The position numbers and the translations under genes are program-made. DNA of 6,564 nt from an uncultured Clostridia bacterium (GTDB lineage Bacteria; Bacillota; Clostridia; Oscillospirales; Ruminococcaceae). The number at the start of each line of letters is the position of its first letter. Position 1 is the stretch's first letter. The notes beneath the pieces were generated by a model. The model saw only the letters and a list, made by a program, of their open reading frames with translations. It did no database searches and had not been told where the DNA came from. The stretch spans positions 1-6,564 of the forward strand of contig CANPWR010000074.1 of NCBI GenBank assembly GCA_947584825.1. Reading direction: 5' to 3'. This document shows, piece by piece, positions 5,485 to 6,564 of this stretch.

Positions 5485-5745
5485 ATGGAGGCTAATAACT
5501 GCGAAACAAGGCTTGCTATTATAGCTATAATTGTAGAGGAGATCGAACAGACGGAAAATCTTAATAAAATTCTGCATAATTATTCTAAGTACATAATAGG
5601 CAGAATGGGTATACCGTATCAGAAGAAAAACGTAAATGTAATAAGCGTTGTTGTCGACGCTCCGAACGATATTATAGGTGCGATTTCTGGTAAGCTGGGA
5701 ATGATAGAGAACATTACTGTTAAAACGGTTTATTCAAAACTGTAA
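5485..5745 (+). CDS. TM1266-type iron-only hydrogenase system regulator (ACT-like)
   Basis: This 86-residue cytoplasmic protein has its ATG at 5485 preceded by AGAGG (5474-5478). The family is recognised from METR-like TRLAIIAIIVEE near the start, then LNKILHNYSKYIIGRMGIPY, VNVISVVVDAPNDIIGAISGKLG and a final ITVKTVYSKL. This is the pattern of the putative iron-only hydrogenase system regulator family (TM1266-like), a ferredoxin-fold ACT/NikR-C-like domain. Its length is normal for the family. Members lie next to the hydE/hydG/hydF maturases or hydrogenase genes; the molecular role is not well established, and no DNA-binding domain is present. It is followed 19 bp later by hydE in the same operon, under the structured leader. 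Confidence 0.88.
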   Translation: MEANNCETRLAIIAIIVEEIEQTENLNKILHNYSKYIIGRMGIPYQKKNVNVISVVVDAPNDIIGAISGKLGMIENITVKTVYSKL

Positions 5746-5764
5746 TGCGAGTAATAGGAGTTGT

Positions 5765-6564
5765 ATGAATAACAGAGAATTAATTAAAAAGCTGAAAAAT
5801 GAAAGAGTCTTATCAAAAGATGAATTCACACAGCTTATCAGTACATACACAAACGAGGACAGAGAGTTTATAGCAAAGCTGGCAAGAAAAGACGCTGACA
5901 GGGTATTCGGCAAAAAGATTTTTGTAAGAGGTCTGATCGAATTTTCAAGCTATTGCAAAAATGACTGTTACTATTGCGGTTTAAGACGTTCAAACAGAAA
6001 TGCCGAGCGTTACCGTCTTAGCAAAGAGGAGATACTAAAGTGTACTGATGAGGGGTATGAACTGGGTTTCAGAACCTTTGTACTGCAAAGCGGCGAGGAC
6101 GGTTTTTATACTGACGAGATTTTATGCGATATTGTAAAGAGCATAAAAAGTGCACATTCTGATTGTGCGATAACTCTTTCATTGGGCGAGAGAAGCGAGG
6201 AGAGCTATCAAAAGCTTTTTGACGCAGGTGCTGACAGGTATCTTCTTCGCCACGAAACGGCGAATTCAGAGCATTATTCAAAGCTTCACCCTAAAAGCTT
6301 AACGGCAGAACATAGGCAGGAATGTCTGCGGAATTTAAAAAGAATAGGCTATCAGACAGGCTGCGGATTTATGGTAGGCTCACCGTTCCAGACGGCGGAG
6401 AATCTTGCGGAGGATATGCTGTTTATCAAAAATCTTGACCCTGAAATGGTTGGGATAGGGCCGTTTATCCCTCAGCACGATACGCCGTTCAGAGACGAGC
6501 AAAAGGGCAGTCTTGAGGATACGCTTTTTATGCTGTCGCTTATAAGGCTTATGAAGCCGAATGT
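5765..6564 (+). CDS. hydE: [FeFe]-hydrogenase H-cluster radical SAM maturase HydE (3' end cut off by window)
   Basis: HydE is a radical S-adenosylmethionine enzyme that acts with HydG and HydF to build the 2Fe subcluster of the H-cluster of [FeFe]-hydrogenase. The visible 266 codons start at ATG 5765 with AGGAG at 5756-5760. They contain the cluster-binding CKNDCYYC (Cys64, Cys68, Cys71) inside RGLIEFSSYC, then GFRTFVLQSGEDGFY (103-115, the GGE-like SAM-contact region), ITLSLGERS, AGADRYLLRHETAN (154-167) and MVGIGPFIPQHDTPF (228-242). These are typical HydE landmarks. The family is about 350 residues, so roughly 85 are missing beyond the edge. No frameshift or lost key cysteine is seen. It is probably co-transcribed with the TM1266-like gene; other hydrogenase genes may follow downstream. 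Confidence 0.95.
   Translation, partial: MNNRELIKKLKNERVLSKDEFTQLISTYTNEDREFIAKLARKDADRVFGKKIFVRGLIEFSSYCKNDCYYCGLRRSNRNAERYRLSKEEILKCTDEGYELGFRTFVLQSGEDGFYTDEILCDIVKSIKSAHSDCAITLSLGERSEESYQKLFDAGADRYLLRHETANSEHYSKLHPKSLTAEHRQECLRNLKRIGYQTGCGFMVGSPFQTAENLAEDMLFIKNLDPEMVGIGPFIPQHDTPFRDEQKGSLEDTLFMLSLIRLMKPN

Noticed and set aside
6069..6281. 70-codon open stretch on the minus strand
   Set aside because: It lies wholly inside the well-supported hydE frame, and its translation resembles nothing recognisable.

Overview
The window looks like a chromosomal segment of a low-GC, Gram-positive anaerobe, most likely a gut Clostridia of the Ruminococcus/Oscillospiraceae kind. This is inferred from strong AGGAGG-type ribosome sites, consensus sigma-A promoters, secreted proteins with Ser-Asp-Pro or Asn-rich linkers, BspA-type leucine-rich repeats, and a [FeFe]-hydrogenase maturation gene. 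The species cannot be named from the sequence alone. I saw no tRNA, rRNA, CRISPR array, insertion sequence or origin.

The left two thirds (1-5169) is a cluster of secreted or surface proteins. A modular protein, cut by the left edge, runs on the minus strand (1-1508). Divergent from it is a BspA-like leucine-rich-repeat protein (1814-3283). A small XRE-family regulator (3351-3677, minus) converges on that gene and shares a terminator region with it. Divergent from the regulator is a secreted protein with about eleven Tyr/Asp-rich YD-like repeats (3937-5169). The three secreted proteins have unrelated front ends, but each finishes in the same kind of lysine-rich, fibronectin-III-like module. 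They therefore look like one modular family attached or targeted by a common C-terminus.

The regulator and the YD-repeat gene are transcribed back to back from promoters whose -35 boxes occupy the same base pairs. An 8-bp inverted repeat brackets the promoter region and is a good operator candidate. A second promoter lies closer to the YD-repeat gene.

The right third (5226-6564) is the start of a [FeFe]-hydrogenase maturation operon: a TM1266-type ACT-like small protein (5485-5745) and then hydE (5765 to the right edge). Between its extended -10 promoter and the first gene lies a leader of about 200 nt with several hairpins, ending in an intrinsic terminator just before the ribosome site. 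Upstream segments could pair with the terminator's 5' arm, so this leader looks like an attenuator or riboswitch. I could not assign it to a known class, and it is the best candidate here for something undescribed.
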